Source of the DNA: an uncultured Lentisphaeria bacterium | GTDB taxonomy: Bacteria; Verrucomicrobiota; Lentisphaeria; Victivallales; UBA1829 | Direction: 5' to 3' | Assembly (NCBI GenBank): GCA_949282305.1 | Contig: CASDPB010000013.1 | Location: 88,555 to 152,554, forward strand | DNA length: 64,000 nucleotides | In this document: positions 1-9,104 of the stretch, piece by piece | Numbering within the stretch: the first letter of the stretch is position 1 | Layout: each line of letters opens with the position of its first letter | Translations under genes and position numbers: made by a program | Notes under the pieces: generated by a model | Databases searched by the model: none | Told to the model about the DNA's origin: nothing | The model's input: only the letters and a program-made list of their open reading frames with translations

Positions 1-125
1 ACCTGTGCTCCCCATAAGTAGCGGGACACGACTCCGAGCAGAACATCCAGCACCAGCAAACTGACCATGACCGCCAGTGCCCCATCCAGAAACTTCATGG
101 AATATTGATAGAATTTGCCGTTCAT
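1..125 (-). CDS. dctQ: TRAP transporter small permease (DctQ-like), partial
   Basis: Only the first 41 codons are in the window; the gene runs off the left edge. The visible protein begins MNGKFYQYSMKFLDGALAVM and then a hydrophobic segment ending in VVSRYLWG, which is the usual N-terminus of the four-helix DctQ subunit. Its ATG overlaps the TGA of the upstream binding-protein gene (TGATG), so both are translated from one mRNA. Function from family knowledge: membrane subunit that joins the large DctM permease in sodium-dependent uptake of an organic acid, often a sugar acid. The substrate cannot be told. The identification rests on a short piece plus the dctP neighbour. Confidence 0.75.
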   Translation of the reverse strand, partial: MNGKFYQYSMKFLDGALAVMVSLLVLDVLLGVVSRYLWGAQ

Positions 126-1147
126 CACTTCACCTGTTCGATTCTTTTCACGTATTTTAAAACCGTCTCCGACTGGTTTTCCCGCAGAGGCCTGAGCTTG
201 TCGGCAAATGCTTTTTTGTCGACTTCAATAAATTTCACACCGAGTTCTTTTGCACGTGTGATTGCAGTTTTGTCGGCTTCTTTCCAGAGTTCGCGCTGCT
301 TCAGACTGGATTCATGGGCGGCAAGTTCAACCCATTTTTTCTGCTGCGGAGTCAGAGAGTCCCAGGTCTGACGGCTGATCATCAGCATATCGGGAACACG
401 GGTATGCTCGTTCAGTGTAAAATACTTGCACACTTCCATATGCCGTCCCGTGTCGAAACTCGGCAGATTGTTTTCCGCTCCGTCCACGGTGCCCTGGGAA
501 AGCGCTGTGTAGAGTTCTCCCCACGGGATCGGCGTCGGTGCTCCGCCCAGTGCACTGACAATATCCATCGCCAGCCGGCTCTGTTGTGTGCGTATCTTCA
601 TGCCCTTGAGGTCGTCCGGAGTGCGGATCGGCTTTTTCGTCGTGTAGAAACTGCGTTGTCCGGAGTCATAATAACAGATTGCGCGCATACCTTTGGTCAG
701 CTCGCCCAGCTCTTTTCCGATGGGACCGTCCAGAACTTTCCAGAAGTGTTCCCCGTCGCGGAAAATGTAAGGCAGTCCGAGGACAGTCAGCTCCGGCACG
801 CTGGACTCCAGTACCGCGGAGGAGGTTTTGCTGAGGTCGATGTGCCCGTTCTGTGTCTGTTTGAGACACTCCGCTTCGGAACCGATCATGCCGGAGGGGT
901 AGATGGCAAGATCCATCGTGCCGTTTGAATGATGCTTCAGGCGTTCTTTCATGTAAAGCATGGCTTCGTGAACCGGATGTTCCGTCGGCAGTCCATGCCC
1001 GAGTTTCAGGACTTTGACTCCTTTTCCCGCATTGTTCCGTGCCCGTATTGTTCCTGCGAAAATAACGCCACCGATCAGGCATGCCACCAGCGCACCGGCG
1101 CAAAGTGCTGAAAAAGCCCGCGAAAAGAATTTTCTTTTTTCTGCCAT
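125..1147 (-). CDS. dctP: TRAP transporter periplasmic solute-binding protein (DctP-like)
   Basis: A 340-residue protein, the normal DctP length. Residues 1-30 hold a basic start and one hydrophobic signal/anchor segment (FSALCAGALVACLIGGVIFA). The mature part shows DctP family features: LKLGHGLPTEHPVHEAM, then MKIRTQQSRLAMDIVSALGGAPTPIPWGELYTALSQGTVDGAENN, the region that includes the conserved arginine binding a carboxylate. The start at 1147 is chosen because AGGAGGA lies just before it; the frame stays open further upstream but that part overlaps the tRNA gene. It overlaps dctQ at its 3' end. Role: captures an organic acid (sialic acid, uronate or C4-dicarboxylate are possible) for the TRAP permease. 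Confidence 0.9.
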   Translation of the reverse strand: MAEKRKFFSRAFSALCAGALVACLIGGVIFAGTIRARNNAGKGVKVLKLGHGLPTEHPVHEAMLYMKERLKHHSNGTMDLAIYPSGMIGSEAECLKQTQNGHIDLSKTSSAVLESSVPELTVLGLPYIFRDGEHFWKVLDGPIGKELGELTKGMRAICYYDSGQRSFYTTKKPIRTPDDLKGMKIRTQQSRLAMDIVSALGGAPTPIPWGELYTALSQGTVDGAENNLPSFDTGRHMEVCKYFTLNEHTRVPDMLMISRQTWDSLTPQQKKWVELAAHESSLKQRELWKEADKTAITRAKELGVKFIEVDKKAFADKLRPLRENQSETVLKYVKRIEQVK

Positions 1148-1257
1148 GAATCCTCCTGACGTTTGAAGGTTTTTCATATCAATACACCGTGAATGGAAAT
1201 CCTGCAAGTGCAAAACGGAAAAAGAATGTGGGAAGTGCCGGGATCCGTACATAAAAA

Positions 1258-1332
1258 TGGAGCCAGCTGATGGATTCGAACCTCCGACCGACGGTTTACA
1301 AAACCGTTGCTCTACCACTGAGCTAAGCTGGC
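1258..1332 (-). tRNA. tRNA-Thr (TGT), CCA encoded
   Basis: Read on the minus strand from 1332, the sequence folds as a cloverleaf. The acceptor arm GCCAGCT pairs with AGCTGGC, the D-arm is GCTC...GAGC, and the anticodon stem ACGGT/ACCGT closes a loop TTTGTAA, giving anticodon TGT (threonine, ACA). The T-arm carries GGTTCGAAT. A discriminator T is followed by a genomic CCA at 1260-1258. A plausible promoter lies upstream: TTGAAT (1375-1370) and TATTAT (1351-1346) with 18 bp between. Confidence 0.96.
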
Positions 1333-1345
1333 CCGCAAGACGCAA

Positions 1346-1375
1346 ATAATATGGCACGCTTTTTCAGGAATTCAA
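1346..1375 (-). promoter_or_regulatory. Probable promoter of the tRNA-Thr gene
   Basis: On the minus strand a -35 TTGAAT (1375-1370) is followed after 18 bp by a -10 TATTAT (1351-1346). It ends about 13 bp before the mature tRNA 5' end. Called by eye from the consensus. Confidence 0.5.
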
Positions 1376-1408
1376 ATTCTTTTCCGAAAATAAATTCATT
1401 TTTTCAGA

Positions 1409-1431
1409 CGCCGGAAAATTCATTTCCGGCG
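1409..1431 (-). terminator. Stem-loop just after the GH42-like gene
   Basis: A perfect 9-bp stem (CGCCGGAAA / TTTCCGGCG, 5-nt loop) begins 10 bases after the stop of the 1441-4443 gene, at the end of the sialidase operon. On the minus strand there is no clear U-run after it, so it is a transcript-end structure or weak terminator rather than a textbook one. Confidence 0.45.
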
Positions 1432-1440
1432 CTTTTCCGT

Positions 1441-4400
1441 TCAGGGACGGAATAATTCATATTCTGCGGCGGAACCCGCATAGAGAATCCGTGTCTCCGG
1501 TTTTGACGGCATCCTGAAATTAATTGTCTTCCTGTTTCTTCCGAGTATTTCGCTGGTAAAGAGGTCTGCGACAACTTCGGCGGATTCCGGCAGCCAGATG
1601 GTCTTGTCTCCTCCTGTTCTGGAATAGACGGAAATCAGCGGTCCCGCGAAATTGACCTGATCAAGTCCCGACTTGCCGCTTGCCCAGTAATGGATATTTT
1701 CGCGGTTGAGAAGTTCACGCAGGAAAACCGCATTCGGAAGCGGATGGCAGATCACGATGGATTTATGATCGCGGAACTGCCGCTCCGCCCCCGCCGGGGT
1801 GCCGTCGTCATGGAACGCGATGATTTTGGCGGAAGGATCGCTGATCCAGGTGCGGAACCGATAGGAGGTGTTTTTGATCTGTCCCCATGCTGCCTTGATT
1901 CCTCCCGCGGACGCATCGGGATCAGCCTGAAGCGTGATTCCGGTAAGCCGTTTCGACTGCTTCAGGTCAAGTCTGTTGCCGTTGCCGACGATGCCGGGAG
2001 CGTGGAGAAAGATCAATATGCGGTTGTTTTTTGCGGCATACTCCTGCACTTTCCGGATGATTTCGTCATTTGCATAATAGGCGTTGGCGAAAATGACCGC
2101 CTTGTAACGGCTGAAGTCAATTTTGTCAAGATCGCTCAGCAGATAATAGTCGACGGGCATTCCCAGGCGGGGCAGCTGTGCGAGCTGGTTGCGGACAAAC
2201 AGTCCGAGCGTTCCCGAGCTGCGGCTGGCAAGATAGGGAACAGTTTCCTCGCTGAACAGAACAGCCACTTCGGAACGGTCTTCTCTTTTGATGGAACGGA
2301 GTGCCGAGTCAATCTTATGCAAACGACCGACCGCTGCCATAAATTCTGGGTCACGGTACCAGTCGGACACAAAATCGTAAAAGTAATAGCTGGACTTCCG
2401 CTGCAGATTGACCATGAAATCGCGTTTGGCTATGGCGATGGATTCGGACAGGTTGTCCGTCGTCCCGTAGATTTTATTTCTTTCCCCGCTGTGGTGGGTG
2501 CGCTGATCTCCCTCGGTCTCCCAGATTTTCCCGTGGAGATTGACGGAACCTGCAATCCCGTTCACTTCCAGCTGAAGCCGCCGGTCTGTATATTGACAGG
2601 GACCGCCGATGAAGTCAATGTCGGGGGAACGCAGGAGTTTTCCGACGCCGTAGTGACCGGAGTCCTGAAAGTGATAGGGATTGCTTCCGTAATGTCCGAA
2701 GTAATAGCCGTAATAGGCTCCCACAGCCAGGCGGCGTCCCGAAGCGTCCTTGACTATTTTTGCGAAGTGCAGGATGGTGTCTGCCGCATATTCCTGGAAG
2801 AAGGTGTAATAATCCACCGTATTCTGCGTGTCCGCACCGCCCAGGCGGAGAAAGTCGCCTCCCTTGAGACGGTTTTCCCGGGACGGCACGAGATTTTCCG
2901 AGTTGAAATCAACCTCATTGCGCCCCCATGCTTTTCTCAGAGCTTCCTCAGTCCCGTATTTTTTCTTCAGCCATGTTCCGAATGCCCGCTGCATCGGGCG
3001 GGAATAATCGACGAATGCCTTTTCATGATATCCCCAGTGATTCCATTCGCCGCTGTTCGCGTAGCAGAGACGGAAAGACTGAATTCTGTCGGCAAAGGGG
3101 GAGCTGCGCAAAGCCTTGACGGCACTGCGGAGCATATTTCCCGCGTCGCGCCGCCATGATTCGCCTGCATAAGACGGCTGTCTTCTTTTTCCCGGGGCAT
3201 TTGCCAGGGAATCCGTCTGATTGTCGAGAACAATCAGCTCATCCTTATGAGCCGAGAGCCACGGGAAAGGCATGTAGAGAGGAAAATAGACCACCAGTCT
3301 TGCCTCGGGATTTTCCGCGATCAGTTTGGCGATTACGACTCCGATTTCGGAAAGAAACTTCTTCCCGTTGAATGTCCCGTTCTGGAAATACATCCCGGGA
3401 GAGAGCACGATAATATTTCCGTGGATTCCGACGGAAGCGAAGCGGTTCGCGGAATCGCCGCAGAAACGTTTGTCTCTGGAAATGTAGGTGAGATTTGCTG
3501 TGATTGTCCCTACGGGATTTCCATCGAGGAACAGTCCGCCGGAACCGTTTACCTGCCGGATTTCCCCCTTGGGAAAATCCACTTTATGTGCCGGGTCGTA
3601 AAGAGTGACGGCACAACGGTATACGGAGGTTTCACCGCGCAGAAGGGACAGTTCCACCCCTTTTGCATTGAAATGCGGGGGCTGTGTCTGATAGGCTTTA
3701 CTCAGAACAGACTGCGGTATCAGGGCAATGCCGTCGGAATCAAGTTCACACGGGAATGCGGTTCCGCTCAAATTTGCGTTATAGTTTCCGGGAGGCAGGT
3801 CATCGGCAAGCGGAAGCAGCACCTCTGCATCCTTGTCGATCGGAAGGGGAGTGCGGCAGACCGGACGGGGCAGAAGCGAGGAACTCTGCCCCGCGGGTGT
3901 TCCATGCACCTGGAATTCATAGACACTTGCCTTGTTTCTGTGCGGGCGAACCGCAAAGAAAAAGTCCTGCTTTTCCGGATAACGGTAATTCCCGATTTTA
4001 CGCCCGTTCACCAGCAGAGTCATAACTCCTTTTTCTCCGGTGATTTTCAGAGTAAACGGCTTTCCCGGCTGAATCTCCTTTCCGGCAGGCCCCAGCAAAC
4101 GGACCTTGTCCGCGTCCTTTGCCGTTTCGACGAAAAACATGCCGTCAGGATTGCGGCTGTCGAGTCCCCATACGATGTCGCCGGCACAGATGGCAGCAGC
4201 GGTTCCGTAAAGTTCCCGCAAGGCAAGTTTGAGCGTAACGGAAAAACGGCTGCCCCGATAAATACGGCGTGTCATAAGAAGATTGCCGCCTCCTTCACCG
4301 GAAAACGCACTGTTCTGAGTTTTCCAGCCGTTCTTTTCATATCGCGCAAGTCCGGTCGGAACGCCGCCGGAGACAATGACATCCGCTGCCTGCAAGGAAC

Positions 4401-4443
4401 CCAGCAACAGAACGAGACAGAGATTAAAGATCGTAATTTTCAT
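1441..4443 (-). CDS. Secreted GH42-like (beta-galactosidase-like) TIM-barrel protein
   Basis: A 1000-residue protein with a clear signal peptide (residues 1-19, [14 protein letters not shown]). Residues about 60-180 look like a concanavalin/LamG-type beta-sandwich. A TIM barrel of GH42 flavour follows (about 310-670): the acid/base glutamate would be in YANSGEWNHW and the nucleophile in IWETEGDQR. Residues about 700-830 (VAVLFSEETVPYL..., YKAVIFANAYYA) resemble the GH42 beta-galactosidase trimerisation domain, with a small beta domain at the end. Last gene of the operon that starts with the sialidase; its start overlaps the preceding pseudopilin by 20 bp. Role inferred: removal of galactose or a related sugar from host-type or mucin-like glycans outside the cytoplasm. 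The exact substrate is unknown. Confidence 0.75.
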   Translation of the reverse strand: MKITIFNLCLVLLLGSLQAADVIVSGGVPTGLARYEKNGWKTQNSAFSGEGGGNLLMTRRIYRGSRFSVTLKLALRELYGTAAAICAGDIVWGLDSRNPDGMFFVETAKDADKVRLLGPAGKEIQPGKPFTLKITGEKGVMTLLVNGRKIGNYRYPEKQDFFFAVRPHRNKASVYEFQVHGTPAGQSSSLLPRPVCRTPLPIDKDAEVLLPLADDLPPGNYNANLSGTAFPCELDSDGIALIPQSVLSKAYQTQPPHFNAKGVELSLLRGETSVYRCAVTLYDPAHKVDFPKGEIRQVNGSGGLFLDGNPVGTITANLTYISRDKRFCGDSANRFASVGIHGNIIVLSPGMYFQNGTFNGKKFLSEIGVVIAKLIAENPEARLVVYFPLYMPFPWLSAHKDELIVLDNQTDSLANAPGKRRQPSYAGESWRRDAGNMLRSAVKALRSSPFADRIQSFRLCYANSGEWNHWGYHEKAFVDYSRPMQRAFGTWLKKKYGTEEALRKAWGRNEVDFNSENLVPSRENRLKGGDFLRLGGADTQNTVDYYTFFQEYAADTILHFAKIVKDASGRRLAVGAYYGYYFGHYGSNPYHFQDSGHYGVGKLLRSPDIDFIGGPCQYTDRRLQLEVNGIAGSVNLHGKIWETEGDQRTHHSGERNKIYGTTDNLSESIAIAKRDFMVNLQRKSSYYFYDFVSDWYRDPEFMAAVGRLHKIDSALRSIKREDRSEVAVLFSEETVPYLASRSSGTLGLFVRNQLAQLPRLGMPVDYYLLSDLDKIDFSRYKAVIFANAYYANDEIIRKVQEYAAKNNRILIFLHAPGIVGNGNRLDLKQSKRLTGITLQADPDASAGGIKAAWGQIKNTSYRFRTWISDPSAKIIAFHDDGTPAGAERQFRDHKSIVICHPLPNAVFLRELLNRENIHYWASGKSGLDQVNFAGPLISVYSRTGGDKTIWLPESAEVVADLFTSEILGRNRKTINFRMPSKPETRILYAGSAAEYELFRP

Positions 4444-5167
4444 TGTAGAGCCACCCTGAATTGTTTAAGTTTTGTTCCCATTCCTCAAATGACGCACTGC
4501 GGACCGTACCGTCGCAACGGACGAAATTCATGCCTTCCGGATGTCTGTCCGGTGCGTAATTGTTGTACTTTGCGCCGGAGGAGTCCGGAATATCATTTCC
4601 CGACAGGTCGCGTGACGGTTCGCAGCCGTATTGCCGCGGATTATAGGCTACCATGGAAGTGGCATCGCCGATCATCATGATTTCCGGACGCAATCTCGAA
4701 TAGCGTGCAAAACAAGACTTTTCCGGTTTGCCGTTTTCATAATAATGGAAAGGCAGTTTTGCATTGCTGTCCGGCGTATGGCAGTAATTGGCACCATAGG
4801 TGAAACCGGAATCTGGCGGGGCGGCGGGACAGAAGATCGGCATCTCTGAATAACGGTTGAATCCGATTGTGATGGAACGTTCGTTGTCCGGTGTTTTGGA
4901 GAGATACTTCCCGAAAGCGAGAACCCAGCGGTAACGTCTGTCCGGATAAGGAGTTGTCCCCGCAGGCAATGTATCATGATTGTCCGCGGCATATTGCGCC
5001 GCGGCAACCCCGATCCGTTTCAGATGGCCGGAACAGGCAACAGTATGCGAAGCTTCATGAATCCGTCCCATGGCGGGAAGCCATAAGACGGCAAGCAGAA
5101 GCAGCATGGCTATAATGAATATCAATTCGGAAAAGGTGAAGTTTTCTGAAGTTGCATTATGGTTCAT
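4424..5167 (-). CDS. Degenerate pseudopilin-like protein (H-x9-DG type)
   Basis: A 247-residue protein with one N-terminal hydrophobic helix, [24 protein letters not shown]. It aligns position by position with the FTLIELL prepilin motif of its neighbour: the glutamate is kept, but TLI is changed to TFS. The C-terminus has [12 protein letters not shown] (H-x9-DG) and ends [10 protein letters not shown], like the [10 protein letters not shown] of the gene before it, so the two are tandem duplicates. Its ATG overlaps the upstream stop (ATGA). Presumed inner-membrane-anchored protein facing the periplasm; whether it is still processed by a prepilin peptidase is doubtful. Confidence 0.75.
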   Translation of the reverse strand: MNHNATSENFTFSELIFIIAMLLLLAVLWLPAMGRIHEASHTVACSGHLKRIGVAAAQYAADNHDTLPAGTTPYPDRRYRWVLAFGKYLSKTPDNERSITIGFNRYSEMPIFCPAAPPDSGFTYGANYCHTPDSNAKLPFHYYENGKPEKSCFARYSRLRPEIMMIGDATSMVAYNPRQYGCEPSRDLSGNDIPDSSGAKYNNYAPDRHPEGMNFVRCDGTVRSASFEEWEQNLNNSGWLYNENYDL

Positions 5168-6126
5168 TTTGTGTACCTTTCATCGTAGATCCATCCGGAC
5201 TGGTTCATATTCTGCTGCCATTCCCTGAACGTCTTATAGGACGCCGCTCCGTCGCAGCGCACAATATTCAGACCTCGGGTATGACGGGTTGCCGCATAAT
5301 TATTGAAAATTGCGCCGGAGGAATCCTTGATGCCGTCGCCGGAAACATCACGATTCGGTGCACAACCGGTCTGTGTCGGGCTGTAGAGCGGCGAGTTGCT
5401 TGCATCTGCAAACATAAGAATCCCGGGAAGCATTTGTGTATATTTTGTACATCTGACCGTTGTTCCGTCCGGTGCGATGAAGGGAATTTTGCTGTTATTG
5501 GCATTGTAATCATAGTTTTCCCCGTATGTGAAATTACTGTAGTCAGCTGCGACACTGGGGCAATAAAGTTTTTTCAGTTTGTTGTTTCTGTTGGCAATGG
5601 CATAATTATTTCCGTAAGCCGGTCCGAAGTTGTTCGTCATTCCGAGGGAAACGGCATAGGCGTTGTACCAGCGCATTGCGCAATCTTCATAAGCGGCGGC
5701 GCTGCTCGATGGATTCCAGTCATTGTAGTCGTTGGCATAGAGCCCCGCGGCAACTCCGATCTGCTTGAGATTGTTCAGGCAGGATATTCCGCGGGCTTTT
5801 TCTCTCGCCATATTGAGAGCGGGCAGGAGCATTGCCGCAAGGATGGCGATGATTGCAATCACGATGAGGAGCTCTATCAGGGTGAAAATTCTTATTTTCA
5901 CCCTGCGAAGAAAGAATCTCGAACAGAGAACAGGGAAGGAAGAAGTAGAAAAACAATTGAACATTTGAACAATCGAAGGAAGAAAGAAGAAGTAAGATCG
6001 GAGCGGAATTGACAATGCCCTGCCTTGCCGCAACCGCAATGAAATACCACTTTCACAAATTTTCTTCAAGGAGCTTCGAGTAAAAAATACTCCTTTGAAA
6101 TATAATTGCCGTTTTTCATAAAACAT
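5164..6126 (-). CDS. Prepilin-like protein with extended leader (H-x9-DG type)
   Basis: The core motif [20 protein letters not shown], then [12 protein letters not shown], is the classic prepilin/pseudopilin N-terminal helix, and [12 protein letters not shown] near the end is the H-x9-DG motif of this family. The start at 6126 is chosen for the GGAGG five bases before it. This gives a leader of about 75 residues before the motif, far longer than usual, containing [13 protein letters not shown] and FFLRRVK, which recur in the gene near 41.5 kb. A GTG inside the hairpin at 5878-5905 would give a short leader ([12 protein letters not shown]), so the start is uncertain. The residue before the cleavage-site Phe is Ile, not Gly. 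Overlaps the next gene by 4 bp. Confidence 0.8.
   Translation of the reverse strand: MFYEKRQLYFKGVFFTRSSLKKICESGISLRLRQGRALSIPLRSYFFFLPSIVQMFNCFSTSSFPVLCSRFFLRRVKIRIFTLIELLIVIAIIAILAAMLLPALNMAREKARGISCLNNLKQIGVAAGLYANDYNDWNPSSSAAAYEDCAMRWYNAYAVSLGMTNNFGPAYGNNYAIANRNNKLKKLYCPSVAADYSNFTYGENYDYNANNSKIPFIAPDGTTVRCTKYTQMLPGILMFADASNSPLYSPTQTGCAPNRDVSGDGIKDSSGAIFNNYAATRHTRGLNIVRCDGAASYKTFREWQQNMNQSGWIYDERYTK
5878..5905 (-). repeat. Perfect 12-bp inverted repeat inside the prepilin gene
   Basis: CAGGGTGAAAAT (5878-5889) and ATTTTCACCCTG (5894-5905) are perfect inverted copies with a 4-nt loop. They lie exactly at the codons joining the leader to the FTLIELL motif. The prepilin gene at 41.5 kb has an equivalent but different-sequence hairpin at the same place (41564-41591). 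Confidence 0.8.
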
Positions 6127-6141
6127 GATTGCCTCCATTCT

Positions 6142-7038
6142 TTATTTTTCCAGCAGTCTTTTCATTGCTTCGGAGATTGCCTTGCGTTCTTCCGGGGAGA
6201 GCTGTTTCAAAGGCAGGCGCGCTTTGCCGCAGTCGATTCCTTTTAGAAGCATCATGGCTTTTCCGGCGGAAATACCGCCGTTCCGTATCAGAAGATCCAC
6301 GCCGAGACAAACTCTGCGCATGTCTTCCTCAACCGTTTTCCAGTCTCCCGCTTCAAAAGCTTTCCAGATACGGTGATACAGACATGCGGAATAGTTGTAG
6401 GTGCTGCCGATGAACGCTTTTGTCCCGAGGGCAAGCGCTCCCGCGAAAAACTCGTCCACACCGAATACGACATCGTATTTCCCCCCGCAGGCATGAAGCG
6501 CATTCTGGAAGTCATGCAGATTGTGATGGTTGAACTTGACGCCCGCCAGATTTGGAATTCTGCCGTCCGCATATTCCAGAAAATCGCGCATGGGTATTTC
6601 CACGCCTGACTTCATGGTATGGTAGTAATAAAACGGCAGTTCCGGCGCGGACTCCGCGGCGGCGCGGCAGTAATCCGTCAGTTCCCGCACATTGCCGGGT
6701 TTGAAGAAGGTCGGGGGAATCACGGAAAAAGCGTCATATTCGAGTTCGACCGCCTTGCGGTTCAGAACAGAAATATCTTTCAGCGACAGCGCTCCGGTGT
6801 GTGCGATCAATGTCAGACGGCCTTTCGCAGCTTTGCTCCACGCTTCCATGAGCTGAATCCGTTCCTCCACGGAACAGGAGATACCTTCCCCGGTGGAACC
6901 GCAGATATAAACTCCCGTAATACCGTCCGCAGACAGTGAATCCGCCATTTTCGGAATCATCCCGTAATTCACTTCGCCGTTTTCCGCGAACGGAGTAAAT
7001 GCAGCGGCGATCAATCCTTTCAGCTTCAGGATACGCAT
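6142..7038 (-). CDS. nanA: N-acetylneuraminate lyase / DapA-family aldolase
   Basis: A 298-residue class I aldolase of the dihydrodipicolinate synthase family. GSTGE (residues 47-51) is the carboxylate-binding loop, tyrosines sit in FYYYHT (about 137-139), and Lys168 in AGVKFNHH is the Schiff-base lysine. The Y-Y-H and VKFNHHN pattern favours sialic acid lyase over DapA, as does the position directly after a sialidase. Expected reaction: N-acetylneuraminate to N-acetylmannosamine plus pyruvate, in the cytoplasm. AGGAGG precedes the ATG, which overlaps the sialidase end by 13 bp. A different 2-keto-3-deoxy sugar acid remains possible. Confidence 0.85.
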   Translation of the reverse strand: MRILKLKGLIAAAFTPFAENGEVNYGMIPKMADSLSADGITGVYICGSTGEGISCSVEERIQLMEAWSKAAKGRLTLIAHTGALSLKDISVLNRKAVELEYDAFSVIPPTFFKPGNVRELTDYCRAAAESAPELPFYYYHTMKSGVEIPMRDFLEYADGRIPNLAGVKFNHHNLHDFQNALHACGGKYDVVFGVDEFFAGALALGTKAFIGSTYNYSACLYHRIWKAFEAGDWKTVEEDMRRVCLGVDLLIRNGGISAGKAMMLLKGIDCGKARLPLKQLSPEERKAISEAMKRLLEK

Positions 7039-8102
7039 TGGTCCGCCTCCTTTCTTTCGGAATCGCAGAAGAAGTCGTTCATGCGGAGAGAGTAGCCGCG
7101 AATCTGCGCTTTATCCCATGCGTCATCCACAATATAATTGACGATATAAATCTCCCCGTCTGCAAACTGAACCCAGCCGGAGTAGCCGAGATCCGATTTC
7201 GGGGAACGGTCGAAGTCGACCGGAAGGATTCTGGCGGAGGACTCGCCGCGGGTTTCCGCAAGGACCGACGCCCTGTCCGTGATTGCGGCGAAGAAGTTTT
7301 GAGTCCAGTTTCCGAGCCATCCCTTTCCCCCCTGGAGAAAACGGTAGGTGATCAGAATTTTCCCGTCATTCAGCATTCCCGCTGTCGGACGGTGGCATCC
7401 CGGAAGCGGGAAATCAATGATCTTCCCCCAGGTGTTGCCTCTGTCATATGAAATCACTTTCTTGCAGTCATAACCGACGAGAGAGTTCTCCCGCAGGAAG
7501 GCGACGACCGTATTGCCGCCCAGAGGAAGCATGGAGACCTCGCACAAATTGAATTGCGGAGATTCTGCCACGGTAATGCGTCTGCTCCAGCTTTCCCCAC
7601 CGTCGTCGGAGTAGTGCATGAACTGTGCCAGTCTGCCGTTGCTCCGGTAGTGTGCGGAAACGATCAGGCGTCCGCCGGGAAGTTCGATCAGTTTGTCCGG
7701 CACGATTCCGTTCATCGGCGTACTGAACGGCCCCTCCCATGTATTGCCCTCGTCTGCGGAAAAATAGAGGAGAACCTGTGCATTCTGCTCTTTTGACTCG
7801 TCGTTTTTGTGAAAGACCCTGTCGATCGTGATGACCAGCCGCCCATCCGAGAGGCGGTTGATTCTTGCACAGTTGTAATAATAATCCTTTCCGGCGGTGC
7901 CTTCCGTCAACGGGTGTTTCGGCGTCCATGTGCGTCCGCGATCCGTGGATTCCGTGAGCATGACCCGTGTATAGGAGCGATTGCCGTGGTGCGTGCATTC
8001 GCTGAAAACACAGACCATCTTTTCCGGATTCGCAAGCACGACGTCGGGCCATGCTTCGTAAATATCCGGATCGTTGCTGACCGTGAATTTCTGAATTGCC
8101 AT
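7026..8102 (-). CDS. Sialidase / BNR-repeat glycosidase, no signal peptide
   Basis: A 358-residue six-bladed propeller-type protein. Asp-box repeats (S/T-x-D-x-G-x-T/S-W) are visible as STDRGRTW, SADEGNTW, SDDGGESW and SYDRGNTW. This is the exo-alpha-sialidase superfamily. No N-terminal signal is visible (MAIQKFTVSNDPDIYEAWP), so it would act in the cytoplasm on imported sialosides, or be a non-sialidase BNR hydrolase. First gene of the operon with nanA, two pseudopilins and the GH42-like gene, and divergent from an AraC regulator. RBS AAGGA before the ATG. Linkage to nanA supports a sialic-acid role. Confidence 0.8.
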   Translation of the reverse strand: MAIQKFTVSNDPDIYEAWPDVVLANPEKMVCVFSECTHHGNRSYTRVMLTESTDRGRTWTPKHPLTEGTAGKDYYYNCARINRLSDGRLVITIDRVFHKNDESKEQNAQVLLYFSADEGNTWEGPFSTPMNGIVPDKLIELPGGRLIVSAHYRSNGRLAQFMHYSDDGGESWSRRITVAESPQFNLCEVSMLPLGGNTVVAFLRENSLVGYDCKKVISYDRGNTWGKIIDFPLPGCHRPTAGMLNDGKILITYRFLQGGKGWLGNWTQNFFAAITDRASVLAETRGESSARILPVDFDRSPKSDLGYSGWVQFADGEIYIVNYIVDDAWDKAQIRGYSLRMNDFFCDSERKEADQCVS

Positions 8103-8130
8103 AAAATATCCTTTTCTGTGTTTATGTTTA

Positions 8131-8159
8131 ATTATAATTCATACCGGGGAGTGCGGCAA
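8131..8159 (-). promoter_or_regulatory. Promoter of the sialidase operon
   Basis: On the minus strand TTGCCG (8159-8154) and TATAAT (8136-8131) are 17 bp apart, about 30 bp before the sialidase start. It lies in the 149-bp divergent region shared with the AraC gene, so AraC control from here is likely (inference). Confidence 0.65.
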
Positions 8160-8251
8160 TAAGAAAATCCAAAGAAAAATAATACTTTTTTAACAAAGTA
8201 GTTTGTTTCCTTGAAAAAGACGGCTATTATAAGAGGAAGACGGAGGGCACA

Positions 8252-9091
8252 ATGCAGGTCAGCAGAGAGAAAATGATTGATTTTCTATCGGAAGCCGGAG
8301 AGATTGAACTGAAGAACCTTTATTTCGGCAATCCTTACCCCCTGCCTCCTCCGGCTTTCCATCTGTATTATCCCCCATCCAGGATCATTATGCCGCTGAG
8401 CGGAGAAAAGCATATTGTATTCGCTTCGCACGAGCAATGGAATAATATTATTTTCACAAGCGGCGATGTGATTGTGACACAGCCTTACGGCTGGACGAAA
8501 GAGATATGGGACATGCCGCACCGGATGATTTCAATCGTATTTCACGAGGATTATATCCGGGTTTTGTATATTGCACACAACGGAAAACCGCCGGATCAGA
8601 ACGGACCGGATGTCTATTATCACACAAAGTATCCTTTGAATCAGGAGGGAAAACTGACTCTTGCCGCGTTGCTGAGTGCGGAAAAGGATCATCCGTCTGC
8701 GCGGCTCAATTTCCGTGCATTGCTGGAAATCGTGAAAGAGGCGTTGCAGGACAATACCTACCATCTTTCTCCGCATGAAATGCAGTGGGGACGGGTTCAC
8801 GAGGCGCTTCAAAGCAACTTCCAGAATGCGATTGTCCGCGAAGATATTGCGGAAATTGCCAAAGTCCATCCCGCCCAGGTTTCCCGTCTGATCCGGCAAT
8901 ACCGCGGGCAGACATTCAGCGGGTATTTAAATGAAATGCGCCTGGATTATGCCGTTGAACTGATGAAAAACGATACCGTGACGATTGAGGAAATCGCCCG
9001 GAGAAGCGGATTCAACTATACCAGTTATTTCATCCGGGTGTTCCGCAGACGTTTCAACATGTCGCCTGCGGAACACCGGAAAAAGAGATGA
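8252..9091 (+). CDS. AraC-family transcriptional regulator
   Basis: A 279-residue protein. Residues about 1-160 form a cupin-type sensing domain (IIMPLSGEKHIVFASHEQWN...). Residues about 175-279 hold the two helix-turn-helix units of AraC proteins, including REDIAEIAKVHPAQVSRLIR and the signature TIEEIARRSGFNYTSYFIRVFRRRFNMSPAEHR. Start chosen for GGAGGG six bases upstream. It is transcribed away from the sialidase/nanA operon across a short shared promoter region, so it is the probable activator of that operon. The effector is unknown, possibly a sialic acid. Confidence 0.93.
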   Translation: MQVSREKMIDFLSEAGEIELKNLYFGNPYPLPPPAFHLYYPPSRIIMPLSGEKHIVFASHEQWNNIIFTSGDVIVTQPYGWTKEIWDMPHRMISIVFHEDYIRVLYIAHNGKPPDQNGPDVYYHTKYPLNQEGKLTLAALLSAEKDHPSARLNFRALLEIVKEALQDNTYHLSPHEMQWGRVHEALQSNFQNAIVREDIAEIAKVHPAQVSRLIRQYRGQTFSGYLNEMRLDYAVELMKNDTVTIEEIARRSGFNYTSYFIRVFRRRFNMSPAEHRKKR

Positions 9092-9104
9092 TGCGCTTTT
9101 CCGG

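Noticed and set aside
1148..1357. Upstream extension of the DctP frame
   Set aside because: It would run through the tRNA-Thr gene; AGGAGGA before the ATG at 1147 and the signal sequence support the shorter protein.
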